From Dipylidium caninum (lineage: Eukaryota > Platyhelminthes > Cestoda > Cyclophyllidea > Dipylidiidae): a DNA stretch of 64,000 bases. Below are positions 1-13,600 of this stretch, in pieces. Each line of letters starts with the position of its first letter. The first letter of the stretch is position 1. The stretch lies in assembly GCA_017562135.1 (NCBI GenBank), contig QEYB01001312.1, forward strand, positions 1,054,001 through 1,118,000, given 5' to 3'. Both the position numbers and the translations under genes were made by a program. The notes below the pieces were generated by a model that did no database searches, was not told the origin of the DNA, and saw only the letters and a list, made by a program, of their open reading frames with translations.

Positions 1-3000
1 AGCCTTGGTCTTTTTGGTAGACGGCTCTTTTCCGGCTTTCTTCCATCAGTGAATGGGTGAGAGGGACGTCGTCTCGTACAGACACTTCGTTTTATTCTAA
101 ACTTACTCCAGACCGCCTCACTTCTCCCTCATGCTCCCCTGGATGCCTGCTTTGACAGCGTCTTATGGCTCGTCGGCTACGTGTTTCCGGTTGATTCCTT
201 CCACTTTCGGGCGTGCTTTATTCCTAGTCACATTGAGACCGCCACGTAGAGCCTCGTCTCATACCGCCACAGGAACAAGTTCTGGCTACTGTTGTCTCCA
301 GCAATTCCTCTCCCTTTACCTGCACCAGTTGCGTTAGGCGACGACTTTGACTTTGCACTTTTAGTAAATTTAGTAAACTTTAGCATTTTACTTCCCTTCA
401 CTTTTCCTCCGATCAAAAACTCATAGTTTGGGGAGTATAGGAGGAGAGGTGTCCATCTCGTCTGTCGATGCTCCGAGAAAGTGGCCGAGACTGCCAACAC
501 TGCCGTTTCCCGGCGGTCTCTTACACTTTTCTCCAGGCATGGAATTTGGTCTTTTCCATCCCCTCCATCGTCAAATCGTCTTGTCATAACTCGTTAACCT
601 AATTATAATTGCATGAGGTGGATTTAGCACCGCTGCGATGCTTTGCCGACCTACCGCTTGACAGGCAGAAAATCTTACCACTCTGCACTAACTCCTCAAC
701 CACTTCATAATTGAACTTTCACTTTCGGCAGAGGGAAAAGTGCGACGTGAATTGATGCCCAGCGGTGAAGCAAACACTAACAGTTTGTCCTTGTCTTTTG
801 CACTCTGCCTCTTTCATTCAGTCCTTCCTCCTTTCATTCCTTTTCCACGTGGACGAAAAGGGTGTGCTCGCTCCAACCACTTCGTTTTCTTTGAGGAGCG
901 TTGGTCAAGCTGCCCCCACAATCCGCTGTTCAACTTTCGCTGCAAATGATCACTGGATTAGCTGCTCTCTGTGCGGCTGAGGATTTTATGACCTACCATC
1001 ACGTAGACGTGTAGTAGTGTATTCACTTTTAGTTGCGATTTGAAGAGTCATTTGCTTGGGGAGGCGTTCACTCCCTGCCTCTAAATGCCGTTCGACTCGG
1101 CAAATAGGTTTCTCTGTCACAGATCCCTTCAATGAATCACCACAAATTCACGGCATCACCACTTAACATAGTTGGCCACGGATCAGTGGAGTTTTACTCC
1201 CTACTTCTCTCTCTCTTATCTTCTTTCACCCATTGCCGCTTTCGGTGCAGGAATTCACCTCGCGAGCGAGGCCTGACGAGGCCTGAAGGGGTGTCTTCGT
1301 CTAGCCCTTTCGACTATTCTAGTTTTTGTCTGAAGCCATAAACAGGGTGCACTTCTTATCACTCGCCCTTCCTCTCCCCATTATGGACTTCGCGTACACA
1401 TCATTCGGACCATCAAAGTGCAGTCGCAGTTGATTACGGGGACACAAAAGGCGGCGCCAGTAAATTAAGATTTCGTTCCCGTTCGTGCGTTCAAGCCTAC
1501 TGTGACCGCGTTTGGCTGCCTCTCGTCAGAGCAGGGGCGAGACTCGCTGGCCGCGACTTTGACAAATCTCTCCTTTCCTCGCGAACGCACGGGCGAATTC
1601 GCACAAAACGGCGTTGTGCGGTTTACCAATGTCCCTTTTTCCTCAACTACCTGACTGCATACAGAACTTACGCCGGCCGACCCACCACCCGAGGACCAAA
1701 CTAGTCTCACTGTGAGAGCCCCCGCCACGACTGAGAGGGTGGAGGAAGAGACAAAAGGCTAACCAATAAGTGGAAATCTTTTAAAATTAGTTTAAGCGAT
1801 ACGCTCGTCAGCCTGTCTGCTCCTGAAAGTCTCGTGACGACTTAAATATACACGTTATATCCAGCGCATTTTATGTCTTCAGTCGGGAGCGATGCAGCGC
1901 CTCCTAATGTCACGGCCATATGGCAAATAGGGAGCTTTTTCTTGGGCCTTCTGCTTGCTCTTACGAGTTTTGCCAACTCAACGTCCCGCCCATTATCCTT
2001 GCATAAGTCCCAGGCCCCAGGAGCTTCCGCCAAGAAAAACAACACGAATTTGTAAACATTCGGACTCATTCTATTTCGAGGCCAAGTTTCCACCTCTCGC
2101 TCTGGTCGATTTCTCCTCCATGCTACCGCGAGACTTGTGAAGGCGTGAAGGAGGTGGACAGCCCGAGAAGAGGTCCATGGCGGTTGCGAGGAGGCGAGCT
2201 GCGAAGAAAAAGTTATATTTTAAGGAACCCCATGTGTTGGAAAGTGCAATTTCTTCTTGGTATAATGACAACGCCAACGATGGCGAAGTGGGACTTTCGG
2301 TGAGGGTTATGAAGCAGCTTCCAACATTGAAATAATATGGGATGAGTGCCAGCTTTTTGCTCCGCGCGGCCAGTGTAGAAAGCCGCTCTCCTTGAAAGCG
2401 ACACCTGTTTCTGCTAACTAAGGCAGTCACTAATTCCCCCGTTCTCCGCAATTCCCCTTCTCGAATTGGGGATTTCAATCGGTTCAGGGTCTCGTCGCTG
2501 ACTCAATGACATCCCCAAACTGTCAGGGTTGCGGCCTTCTCGCCCCTAGCAGATTACTCCTGATTTTTGTTTTTATGCCAACTTTGGGAGTAATTTGGAA
2601 TTTCCTAAAATTGTCCGTTGGGAAAGTAGCGAAATAGAGCTGGCAGAAAATTTTGTGAATAAGATAACGATAGGGGTGTTTCAATGCACTGCACTGTTTT
2701 TTTCGTACTTTCCTCCTTCCCTCCTGCTCCAATTCTCATTTTTGCGTCGACTGATGGTTTCCCTTCAATGCTCTTGCACCAATGAGGCAAAACAGTGCGG
2801 TCTTCTTTTGTGAACCTATTTCGTCGTAAATGCACAAATTTCTTCGGTCGGAACGCAGAGGTAAATCTTTGAGTCCTTCTTAAACGAGACTCCTGCAAAC
2901 TTCCGGCAATTCCCTGTGAGAGACGCATTTACAGGATGAAATAACCTTCTCGAAGGTGCGCGTGTATGCTTTTTACGATTGTGCCAAAGGTTGACAGTGA

Positions 3001-6000
3001 GACTTGCACTACCATCGTGGCACTTAGTCCGCGTCGCCATCAGAGTGTAAAGAATTGTTTTACACGCCATCATAACAACATTCCCGACGGTGGCTCTCTT
3101 CCACGTTCTCATGTCTCGTGCATCATCCAATTTCACGCAGTACAGAGTTAATGTGAGGCAGCAGACTCCCATATACGTCAGGAGAACGGTAGCCGTTGGA
3201 ATAACAGCCTGCGTCGCCGACCTTGAAGGCCAAAGTTTGCAAATACTGTCCAAATCAATCTGATGTGCTGATCGGAGCTGATTCGCGCAGTGATGGTTGT
3301 CTGGGCCGGGGATATCAGGAACCCATCTACGTCTGAACGCTGCGTAGAACGCAGTCGACTCCATTCTCCGCTGGTGGGGCACCACCCAGCCACACTGACA
3401 CATCGTTTAGAGGTGGAAAAGTAGTTTTATCCCTTCCATATCGCGCGATAGAACGCTTTCCATACTTTTGCCGTGTGGTATTCAACGTCTGCGTCTGTGC
3501 TTTTAATTCAGTTAATAGCGCATCTCCCACCTTACGACGCAGTCTCTACCAGTTACCCGTGTTGGCACAAAGAAGGCTCCTGCAGATCTCCCTTTACCCA
3601 CTCGTTAGATTATGTTTGTGAGTATTATGGTATCTTTACCATCAGGTAAACCGTGTCAATCATACCGAAGAGCCAGTATTCTCCTAAAAACGCGCCTATT
3701 TGCCACAAACATTTGTTGACGCGTCCTAAGACCCCAAATGAGCTTCTGAGGCACTGCCATCATGTCGCCCGGTATTAGCCGTCTCACAAAACTCCCTGCC
3801 ATTTGTGCGCATTTGTGGTCATCTTGTTTACCAAACACCCGGCCTCTCCAAACTGCAAGGCTGACAGGTGATTCACTGGTTTTGGTCCGCAATGAAGGCG
3901 GCTGATGAAGTAAATTTAACGCAACGAACTCCGATAACTACGATGACTGTTGGACCTCACGGCAGCCGTAAGACGAAGGCGATGGCATCTTCAAGGTAAT
4001 CCGGTTTCAGTAAAACAAGGTGAAAGCGAGGAAGAGGCATTAGGAGAGCCCGGTGCCAACCTTGATATCCTGTTCCCGGCTAATTAACGCCCCTGAACCA
4101 CATCATCCTGAAGTCAGTGCAAATGGCGAAATTTAAGACCTATATTCAACGCACAGTGTAAAGGTATAATGAACGCATAATTTCACTTCATTCCTGAAGG
4201 ACACTTAATCATAGCTCCACTTTTCATCATATTCAAAAAGTACTTTAAGTTTAAAATTAATTAGAATTCCCCAAAATCAAAAGTATTCATACAAAATTCA
4301 TTCATCCAACTCGCGACACATTGACGTGAGTAACAGTTTCACATTTGTACATTTTTCTTAATGATGGGGACTTTTAATTGCCACTTGCTCCAGAAGGAAT
4401 TGCGACGTGAGTTCACGACAGCTCTGTTTCTTTGACTCCGAACACTCGACGGAATCTCACAATGCCTTTTGAGTAGAGACCTTCTGGCGGGTGGTGGGAG
4501 GTTAGCGCCAGTCAAGACGGGCACGTGAGTAACGTGTTTCCCCTTAATCTCAGTGCGTAGGGAGGAATTCACAACACACACTCGCCCTCTCTCCCTCGCC
4601 CATTCAAGCCAATGCCTTGAGTTTAACGCAGCGCTTACTCCTGGGGCAAAAAGCTCCTCGAACATTCCGATCGAGAAAAGTTGAATCGGACGTAGCCACT
4701 CTTACGTATTTTTGCTCTAGTGGCACAATTGCTTTTAATCTCGACCAGGAGGAAAATAATGGATTTCAGGAAATCGCGCCTGCAGCTCCAGTGGATGACC
4801 GTCCAAAGGTCGAGTGAAGGTGACCCACGAGGTCTCATGCGATAGGTACTGGCGTTAACTCATGCTAAGCCGGTCTTACCACAACTTTTTGGAGAGCGGT
4901 CGCTGCTGCACAGCGGTGAACCCATCCCCCACATTGGTCCCCTGGGACGGCAGATGCTGAACGATAATGGAGAGGCTTATTCTGGGACAGCGGTGCTGTG
5001 AGGTCTTCCTCCGAATTGGTGACGGCCTAGCTTTTTAGAATCTGTTGGGGCATAAACCACTAGGCTTGGCGTTTTAAAGCACCGTTGATGACTACTCCCG
5101 CCGTTTGTTGTAATTTTTCGTGCGGTCTTCCTCATTCGGAGCCTGGCTTCTAGTGGCGTACTTTAACTTGTGCTACTCCTTGACATTCATTTGCGCCCGA
5201 CCCGGATGTCGCTGCACTTAAAGTCCGTCGGGATCATCGTCCCGCCTTCCGCTTGCGCATTAGTCTCTGCCCTATTTGAGGGCAGCATCGCGATGGATGG
5301 TCCTCACCCTACTCGGGAATGCCGTAAAGTGAAGCAGATTGAAGTCGTCCCGTACGAAAAGGAAACCATCAATAATTTAGTCTAGTCGCTCTTTCTCTTT
5401 TACGTGTTCTTAGTTTTGGGAAGTTGAGGAAATCAACATGCTTTTGCTACAAGCTCTCTCGCAGTCGCCCACTTACATGTACACCCGTCTGGGAATTTGA
5501 TGCTTCCAACGTGGGTCACTAGCCTTCCGCTACTGGCGTTGGGAGAGGCACCGGGCTCAGACGCACTCCTAAGGGGCTCCCGAGCGGGGCCTGAGGGTAA
5601 ATGCGTCCCTCACCTGCCCACAGCCCCTCTAATCGTATCCGTCCCAGTCGCGCTTAACAGTTCATGACCCTGAATTGACCGCCTTCTCGGCAAAACCGCC
5701 ACCACATCACCGATGCAACACTCATGTCAGCGCTTGCTTCGTTGAGTCCTAGGACACTGCACTGGTCAGCCAGACGACTTTGTCTTTATCAGCTTTTAGA
5801 TTGACCCTGACAGCTTTTGCCGTCACATCGCCTCAATTGCCTCTTTGTGGTTCACCAGTTGCTTCCATGCACACGACGGGAGTCTTCACCGCTCAGTTCT
5901 CACGAATATCCCATTCTGCTTGCTCCATCCTGTAGTGCGCCCTATTGCATCTAGCAAAGGCGGTCATCAACTATACAAAGGCACTACTGTCGGAGACAAC

Positions 6001-9000
6001 TAGGACAGTAGCAGGCTCTCAACGGGCACATGTTACTCCCCTGTTCTCCGTTTTAATCATATTTGGTTGCCATTACTCGCCGCTCGACATTCACTGTATT
6101 CCAGTTTCTGTGATTCTGGATGGTAGGACGCGTGCGCTTCCATACCCAAACCGTCTTAATCCTATGTTCCTCTGTGTCTTCATTGCCGTGTGTTCGGGAA
6201 GGTCAGATCAACCACCTCCCAAAACAGTACTTGCTTTTCATCTTTTGTGGGCCAGCGCCACTGGGTGCTTCTTTTTCTACGACTTTACGAAGGCCTAAGT
6301 GGTGGCTGAGGGCTCACCCAGGTCTGCTGAGACCTGAGCACCCCAGATAGTTGCTTTTTTGCGATTGAGTAGAGATATCGTATAAGCGGTACAAAAAAAT
6401 ACCTGGAGTGGATTGAAGCCGGCAACAATTCTACTATCGACCCTCATCCTCTTCATCCCTCCGTTAGTTCACCACCCTGATCTCCTGGTTAATTTGATAC
6501 CTTACTCCTTTCCCCCCAACACTCAAACGGTAAGTTCTTCCGCGCTAAGCTATTTGGCCTCCGTGGACTTCACTATCATAATCCTGCACAGACCGACCAT
6601 TTAAGGAGACGACTTTGCGCCTAAGAGGCTCCATTCGATAAATAAACACCCTTTTTGGGACACGTTGCTCCAGCACCAGCCGCCCCAACCGCCCATCGCG
6701 CCGCTAGCAGTTTACAGCAGCCTCTCCGGGCCTCGTGCGTGACAAGTGCTGCCCAGACAAGGGGAAGTCCGCTGTCTCGGGAGTCATTGTGGCCCAAACT
6801 TCACCCCACCTAAAAGGCGGAAGTAAATTTTATGTTCTTGTCAGCACAGTCGTACACAAACAGTTCTTTACTATCCTGCCACGAGATTATTAATTAATGA
6901 AGGCATTAAATTGGACTTAAGAGGAAGTGAATACTTTCCGCAAAATGAACATCTCCTTAAGGCGTATGCTACCATGAGTGTCAGATGGGTTTCGTTGGTG
7001 GTAGACAGTCCTCCAACTAAGTTTACCTTTCAATTTACACTCCTCCATTTGCATCCAGCTCGATACGTGAATATTGAGGATGAGGGTTTTCATGAACGCT
7101 GAAAATTGACAATTCCAGGAATCCAGACCGACTACCTTTGCCATTTGCTCCCACAGCCGTTGGTGCACGAATGTTGCTTTGGCAGCATTCCGAGCTTAAC
7201 CCTTGTATTCAGCTCAGAGGCTCCGCAACGCGCGTAACTCCGCAACGCGCGTAACTCTGGACAGGATGTAACAAGAAACGCTCAGGGGAATTCGATGAGC
7301 TGTTAACGGCGATGGGGAGATAAAATCATCATGACAGGCACTGTGCGGTCAAGTGGAGAACTTATGCAAATATTCTTCATTTGCATAGCTTCCCCTTTAG
7401 AGCCCCGCCACCTTCGATTTCGGTGTTGGGAACCCCCTGAGGCGACAAGTAGGGAAGAGAAGCGCTGAATAAATTAGCCGAACGAGTCGAAGGTGTGATT
7501 GGTGTGGGAGCACTACTGCCCACACACCGTCCGCCCCACTCGCCATGCCTGAGAGTCACGGGGAGTCACGCGAACGACCTCAACAAGTGGCGTACTGAAG
7601 AAGTACAGCCACGTTATGCCATCATTTGGTATAAAGTGTCATTCAAACGTGACTACGCGGCGCTGCTTGAGTCACTTACTGCAACACGCTGCTGGGCGCC
7701 TTCAGTCCCCTTTTCCCAATTAAGGCAAACCAATCATTGCCTGCTACGCCAAGACAACAGCCCAGTCCCCAGCATCAACCATGCCTCCTGTTCGACTGTG
7801 GATGGGCGCCTGTCTACTGAAGTCGCTTCCTCTTCTCCGTCACTTATGAAAAAAGAGCTGAAACTTTAATCGTTCGGTTGGTACTCCGAAATCTCTGTCC
7901 AGCGGCGGAGATTTAATTAATGTGGCCATTTAATTCTCTGACGATTTGAGAGAATCTCCATTGCAATTCTGCTTAGAAGGCGAATGCTTTAAATGGCATT
8001 AAAGGTTCCAATTAGGCGACGAAGTTGACTTTCCACAAGTTAAATTCCAGACCATCGATTTCCGTCTCCCTCTCCTCCTCCCCCCCTTCCATTCTCATTT
8101 TTACTCTAACGTATGTATAATGGTGGCTTCGATGAGGCGCAAACCTCCTGTATTTGAGACAAAAGAGTCCTGAATTCGTAAGGTGCCTCCTCGTGTGCTT
8201 ATTCGGCCTCCCGCGAGCAGCCTTTCCAGCTGTTGCAGACTCACCCTGTCTAGGTGGCTTCGTTCGAAGCGCGTTTTTGGCGGGCTCATTTGCCGCTGCC
8301 CGGAGCATATGTCACCTCTCTCCCCCTCCCATTGGTGTTCAGAATACCAACCTAGCAGAGTCTAACTGTTCGTGCAGAGAAAACATATACTTGCTTTCTG
8401 CAAAATTCACCTTACACTTACTCAATCTGCTTTTGGCACCGTTAAGTAAACGACCACGAAGTAGGACGGTGAGAGGTGGAGCGCAGCACGACAGCCTCAG
8501 GGTCCAAGAGAGGATCGCAACCTCTGGCCATTCGAGAGGCAGAACAATTGCCCTAGCGCTCAATAATTAAGTAGTATATGGGAAGGTTAAGAGCAAGAAT
8601 TATGCCACACACCTCAGCACCAACATCTTCTCCATTTGGGATGCTTGGTGCGATTACGCACACCACATTAAGCCTCATAGTTAATTGGAAAGCAACAGCT
8701 GGGTGTGATTATTTTGTCATTTTTCGTTGTTTACTGCGAAGACCTAAATCATCGCCGAAAAGTTTCATGTAATTCCATCGTTTACCTTGGAAATAAAGAA
8801 CTTTCCAAACGTACTGAATAGTATTTATGACAACCCTTAAATCGGATTACTGCATGGCGGTCAAGAAGGCACAAATAGTATCAGTGTTAATTCTAAAGAG
8901 ACTGTCGAGGAAAGGGTAAATCGCAGGGAATAAAATTATGCTTCGTGCTTACTTGTATGTTAAACAATCACAGGTGTGCGCAAATGTTTTAGTGAAGACC

Positions 9001-9100
9001 GCATTCCAAAGGAGGAGAATAGTAGTAGCCACTCAAGAGAGGCAGGAAGATAAATCGAAGTCCCACCCAACATCACCCCCATAATTAATGCATAGTCGCC
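1..9100. other. Gene-poor region, nothing supported
   Basis: I read both strands and found no protein family, no convincing exon series and no RNA gene. The longest open frame is 195 codons on the minus strand (2816-3403); it has no recognisable domain and no supporting splice context. A short direct repeat lies at about 7224-7258. Exons of a gene whose other parts lie outside the window cannot be excluded. Confidence 0.5.
7224..7258. repeat. Two-copy direct repeat of about 17 bp
   Basis: The unit CTCCGCAACGCGCGTAA occurs twice back to back with no spacer. It contains two overlapping CGCG steps. There is no coding context; this looks like a simple tandem slip or a small site repeat. Confidence 0.6.
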
Positions 9101-9229
9101 CGACCGCCACCATTAAGCCTTAAGCACGTACTTAGCACGGAGGACTCCACCCTCGAAGTAATAAGAGCCATTTGATTGACCATTTTGTCATCACGCGGAG
9201 ACTTCGCAGAGTCCGTCCCCGCGCGCGTC

Positions 9230-9335
9230 GGCTAGCAGCCCCGCAGCATTCGCCACAGCCGTAGACAGGCACACACGGTGCCCACGAGGGCGTGCACCAT
9301 TTCCTTCGCCAATCGCCTGTCTTGCGGGCTCCCCA
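9230..9335 (+). pseudogene. Short fragment related to the PP1-like pseudogene
   Basis: Read as reverse complement, this stretch matches about 80-100 bases of the pseudogene at 16003-16090. The shared core includes GGCGAAGGAAATGGTGCACG and GTGTGTGCCTGTCT. The matching part of that pseudogene has extra sequence compared with the intact gene at 20783. Both fragments therefore appear to descend from an already altered copy. The match is too short to define gene limits. Confidence 0.5.
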
Positions 9336-9859
9336 AAGAAGTCCGCTTTCGTCCTGTTCCACGGACCACTGGACACTCACTTGAAACGCACACTTTTTCC
9401 AAGGCAGCATTCCATCCGCTCATGGTCCACACTTTCACCCAGTGACGCCTCCTCGACGGCACGTCGTGAACCACCTCGTCTCGTGCTCCATCAAACTCCT
9501 GTGACATTTCTTCGGTTGCGATTCCAACATCAACATATTCGCCGTACTCAATAGTGGGCACTGGTGCGCCTACCCCGGCCATTCCGGAGATAAAGCCAGG
9601 GGCGAAGGCGGAGATCTTCTTGAAATTTCCACCCTCCCCCTTGATGTGCCTTTTGTACACAGTTCACCGTCTGCTTCTTCTCCCCTCCTAACGGCTATTC
9701 CCACCTCTATCGCCGACAATGGCCCATCCGCCTACCACTCACACGCGATGACGACATTTGGGGTGCATCCACCACGCACAAAGGGGGCAGGCAAATGGAC
9801 AGGGAGACGGATGCACGCAGGCGCACATCTAATGAGGCCCTCGCAACACGATTATAAGG

Positions 9860-10600
9860 TCCTCGGAGAATCCTCTCTTCTCTCATTCCTCTTCCCTCAT
9901 CTCAGTCGCCTCCCTGTTTGTAAACCCATGAATCAAAATTCCAACGATGTCGCATAACCTCCGCAGACATAGCATTCACAATGCCCAATCGCAGCCACCA
10001 TGCTCTCAGCACATACCATACCTCCTTCACCTGCTCCGAGCACGCACTTCTGCAGCCTGCTGCACCTCCTCCTCTACCTCTTCTTCTTCTTCTTCCTCTT
10101 ATCAATTTCTTTCTCCTTTCTTGTCCATCGACTGCCTCCGTCAACCCACCCGAGGTGGTCAGGTGCGTGTGGACTACAAGTGGCTGTGCCTGACGAAACA
10201 CTAGGCCTGAGCCTTGGATAGAAGGTCGGCGAGGAGGTCGGAGAGGAGGAGGGTCGGGGCCAGTGGCTTCACGTGAGCGAAACTACTCATCTACCCAGTC
10301 TCCGCCTCGTAGGGAGCAGTTGGCAACGACATACACGTTGTCAAAAATGTCCCACAATCGGCGATATCATCTACCACCTAAGTAGCTGCTTTTGTCGGCT
10401 CTCAGGAGACCTTTGCTTACCTGGCTCCGTAACTCGCCAGTCGACCTGTCAGAGCCCACACTCATTCGTTGAAGTTCGTACACAACGCGGCCCTTCATGG
10501 TATGTTCGATGCCATCTGTTGATGTGAATGCCTCTGCCTCCTCCTCTCCGCCTCCGCCTCCGCCTCCATCTACTACTGTTTCATCTTCTAAAACTGCCAC
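9860..10600 (-). repeat. Left arm of inverted duplication (unknown gene fragment)
   Basis: This arm is the reverse complement of the block at about 14985-15680. From about 10265 to 10540 the two arms are almost identical; I see one A/G difference in the coding stretch. Below 10200 they diverge but still align through a CTT-rich tract (about 10075-10105) and the sequence around GTTTGTAAACCCATG (9918-9932). A mixed-up or recombined ancestral gene fragment is carried inside. Confidence 0.75.
10269..10600 (-). pseudogene. Unidentified gene fragment, left copy
   Basis: On the minus strand an open frame encodes an acidic segment (EEEAEAFTSTDGIEHTMKGR) followed by VVYELQRMSVGSDRSTGEL. The frame then reaches a good splice donor, CAG followed by GTAAGC. 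A 43-nt GT-AG intron would follow, and the next exon would read VVDDIADCGTFLTTCMSL in frame. The tiny intron is the same size class as other introns in this window. I do not recognise the family. The same gene fragment is repeated in opposite orientation at 14950-15262. Start codon and further exons were not found, so I treat it as a partial or broken copy. Confidence 0.4.
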
Positions 10601-10605
10601 ACTTC

Positions 10606-13600
10606 ATGTTTTCTTAAATATTGCACATTGTCTTTTTGTGGCTGTCCTAACGTCTGCCAGGTCTCCTTTGCCCACCACTCCATCCTGTTTAGAGAATGGC
10701 ATTTGGTTTGCATCGCCCCAGAATTAAGCGTTCTCATTTTAGCCGCTAAGGCGCTCAGTATAGTATTTTCCCCTTTATTCAGTCATCACGCATATGCAAA
10801 TCGGCTGAATAATGGCGAATGTAGTCTTTTCATAGCTCTTTCCTGTTCAAGCTCAGCTTTCCTCGATCAGTCGCGTCCCCTTTTGTTTTTTGATTAAGAA
10901 CGCATGTTACACGGTAATTCCGAGGATTTCATTGCACATTCTTGAGAGAAGTATCCTTTTGTCGTCATGGTTAAGAGCATTCTAAATGTACCGATAAAAG
11001 GTATACGACTGCTACATCCGTTGGCCCCGTAGAGTTTTTGGGAAGGAATTGCTTTTCAATTTGTCGGCTTCTACATTCGTGGCTCCCGACAGGGCTTTGA
11101 ATATATATCGGATTACTCCTGTCAGTCATAACGAGAGGAGAGTGGAAGTCTCAGCACATGCACCAGCACAACAATTTACTTCGTTCGTGCCAGACGATTC
11201 AGCATTTCTTCGTTCGACGGGTGGAAGGATTTTCACTCCGCACTGTGACGCACCATTTTCCCCTCATGCACAACGTTATATTTTGCTTGCCGTTTTGACA
11301 CTCGTTAGACAAGGGAGAACAGAGTGTGCGACCAATCAACTTGATCCATAACCTTATCGCTGCCGGTTCTGTTGGTAGTGTTCGATGCGGCCGTGCCATT
11401 TGCACAAGGAAAGGAACGCATTGACGGTGCGCAGTTTTAACCAGAGCCTGACTCGCTGGCGCACCTTCCCCTGCTACCTGAACGAGAACACTGTGATCCT
11501 CAAAAAACTGACCAGCTTCTCCACGACAATTCACTCTCTTTTGTGGCCCGCTTTCACGGCCCTGCTCAGCGCCCTTCTCCTCCTCCTCAACTGGCGCCTC
11601 TTCGCTTGCCGCGTATGGAGGGAGACCGGGTCTGCACTGTCAACTCCCACCGCCTCCGGCGCGACATCCATCGTTTGAACAGGCTTTCGGGACAACTTTG
11701 GAACGGAAATATTCATTTCACTCATCTCTCCCCGCCTCCACTCTTCCCCTTTGTCTAAGGCGCTTATTTCTTCCCCTCCAGCACTCTCCCTTCTCAAACG
11801 CACCTTCTTCCCCTTGTTGCGAGAATATTCTTGCTTGACTGGACCTCCCTCTTCCCTTAATCTGTTTTTCTTTCTCGTAGTTCGTCACTTTTAGTACTAC
11901 GGAGAAAGTTTATTTTTGTGTAAGTTCACATGCGTTTGTACAATACGAAATTAAACTTCAAGAAACCCTCTTTAAGTGCTTTCCCAGTTGGGATTAATGT
12001 TATATATTTGAGCCCCTTACGTGTATTCATAACCCCTTGAAAGGCGAAGCAGTACCACCCTTGTTTGCCTATGCTCCGCTTTCCGCAGCTATGACTAGTA
12101 AAGAGCTACCAGACAATGACCGGCGTAACTCGCTCCTAGTCCATAAATCTCCCCGAAACAAAAATGAGACTGAAGAATTGCGACGCAACACGAGTAGGTT
12201 TCTAATCGCTTTCAAAACAGGCATCTTCGGTAGGCATCTTGCTAACCTACTTCTTGCATTCACGCAACACTCCTCCGCTCCTGGTGGCGAACGTAGCCCT
12301 TTCTGTCGTCTAGCGCCGATGTATAAGAGAGGAATTTCGCCAGAAGTGGGTCCACGAAACCTGGCTATTTCGGATGTCATAATGAGATGTGTAAGAAAGT
12401 GGTACAGTCGGTAGATAATGCAAACCTTATTGCTCACCTCAACTGCCACGATGGCTCCAGCGTTGCCTGCTGCGCTCCACGGGCTCTTCCTCTGAGACAA
12501 CCTGTAGAGATGCCCACCTTCGCAAGAGCTCCGTCAAGTACGAGCACGGCCATGACGCACCGCGAGATCTCATACACATTTGCATGAACTCTTGGCTTTG
12601 AGGCGCTCCAATCTCCGCATCGGTGCTTAGGCCTAGCTCCGTTTCCTGTAGGCCAGACTGCAACCGCGCCTAGAAGGACTAAAAAAGCCGCGTTCTCACG
12701 CTGTGCGTACTACGTGCCTGTGAAGGCGAAAGTGAGTCCAACAAACCGCTTGAGCGTGAGCAAGTCTAACGAAAACGTAGAAATCAAACAAGGTACGCAC
12801 GCCACGGCTCACACGTAACATTCAAAATTGCTTTTATTCCAGTTTTTGCGCCTGACAAACAGGCCATTTGGCCTTTTGTCATCGCGGATTTGCCATTGAG
12901 TGAGATGTCATCGGCCCTGCACGGTGACTTTGGGGTCCCTAGTGCGCCTTCACTGAGTCCAATCTTCTAGAACTACAGCTTATCGCGATCTCAGAAACGA
13001 CTCCGAGTCTCAGCGGGGAGGCATATTTTGGGGGGCGGCCAACGTTACATGGCGGGACTTTGGATTGCCGTGCAGTAGGGTAAATATGCGGATGCATTAC
13101 AAAGCGTGGCAGGACCAGCGACCGGTGAATGATGTGGCGTACCAGCCTCTTGGCCGCTCTTCTTAGTTGAATAATGCCACTTTTGAAGCTTTCAGTGAAA
13201 GCGGAGTAAAGCAGTGGCCCCCATATTCCCATTCTCCTCTTTAGTGTGTGAATTTTGGCTGGTAGGCTGCTGCGTGAAATGCTAAATCCAGTCATTGAAT
13301 CCTCGGCTGAGCAAATGGATATCCGAGGACCGACCACCAGTCAGAGGGGCTGCTCATAGTCTCGTCCAAGGTAATGAAGGGACAACTGAGTGAACTGACA
13401 CCGCCTGGATGGCAAGGGACTCGGCGCGCAACTCAGACGCTCGAAATTCTTCCCACACATTGCATTCCCCCGACATGTGCCTGGTGGGTCGAGAACAACG
13501 CGTATTGCGAGGACTTCCTGAGCCCGGTTTAAGTGACACTTTATGACTTGTTGGGGGGAGAGAAATGACGAGAGCTGAGTCCCGCCTCGACTCTTGAGGA

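Noticed and set aside
2816..3403. 195-codon minus-strand open frame
   Set aside because: No domain and no splice or codon support. A length like this can occur by chance in a window of this size.
10060..10110. CTT-rich tract as a coding Ser/Leu/Phe repeat
   Set aside because: Open in all three plus frames, as expected from low-complexity DNA. The aligned tract in the other arm is diverged.
11531..11850. Minus-strand open frame with Arg/Lys-rich end
   Set aside because: Overlapping open frames on both strands in GC-rich DNA, no recognised family and no clear exon borders.
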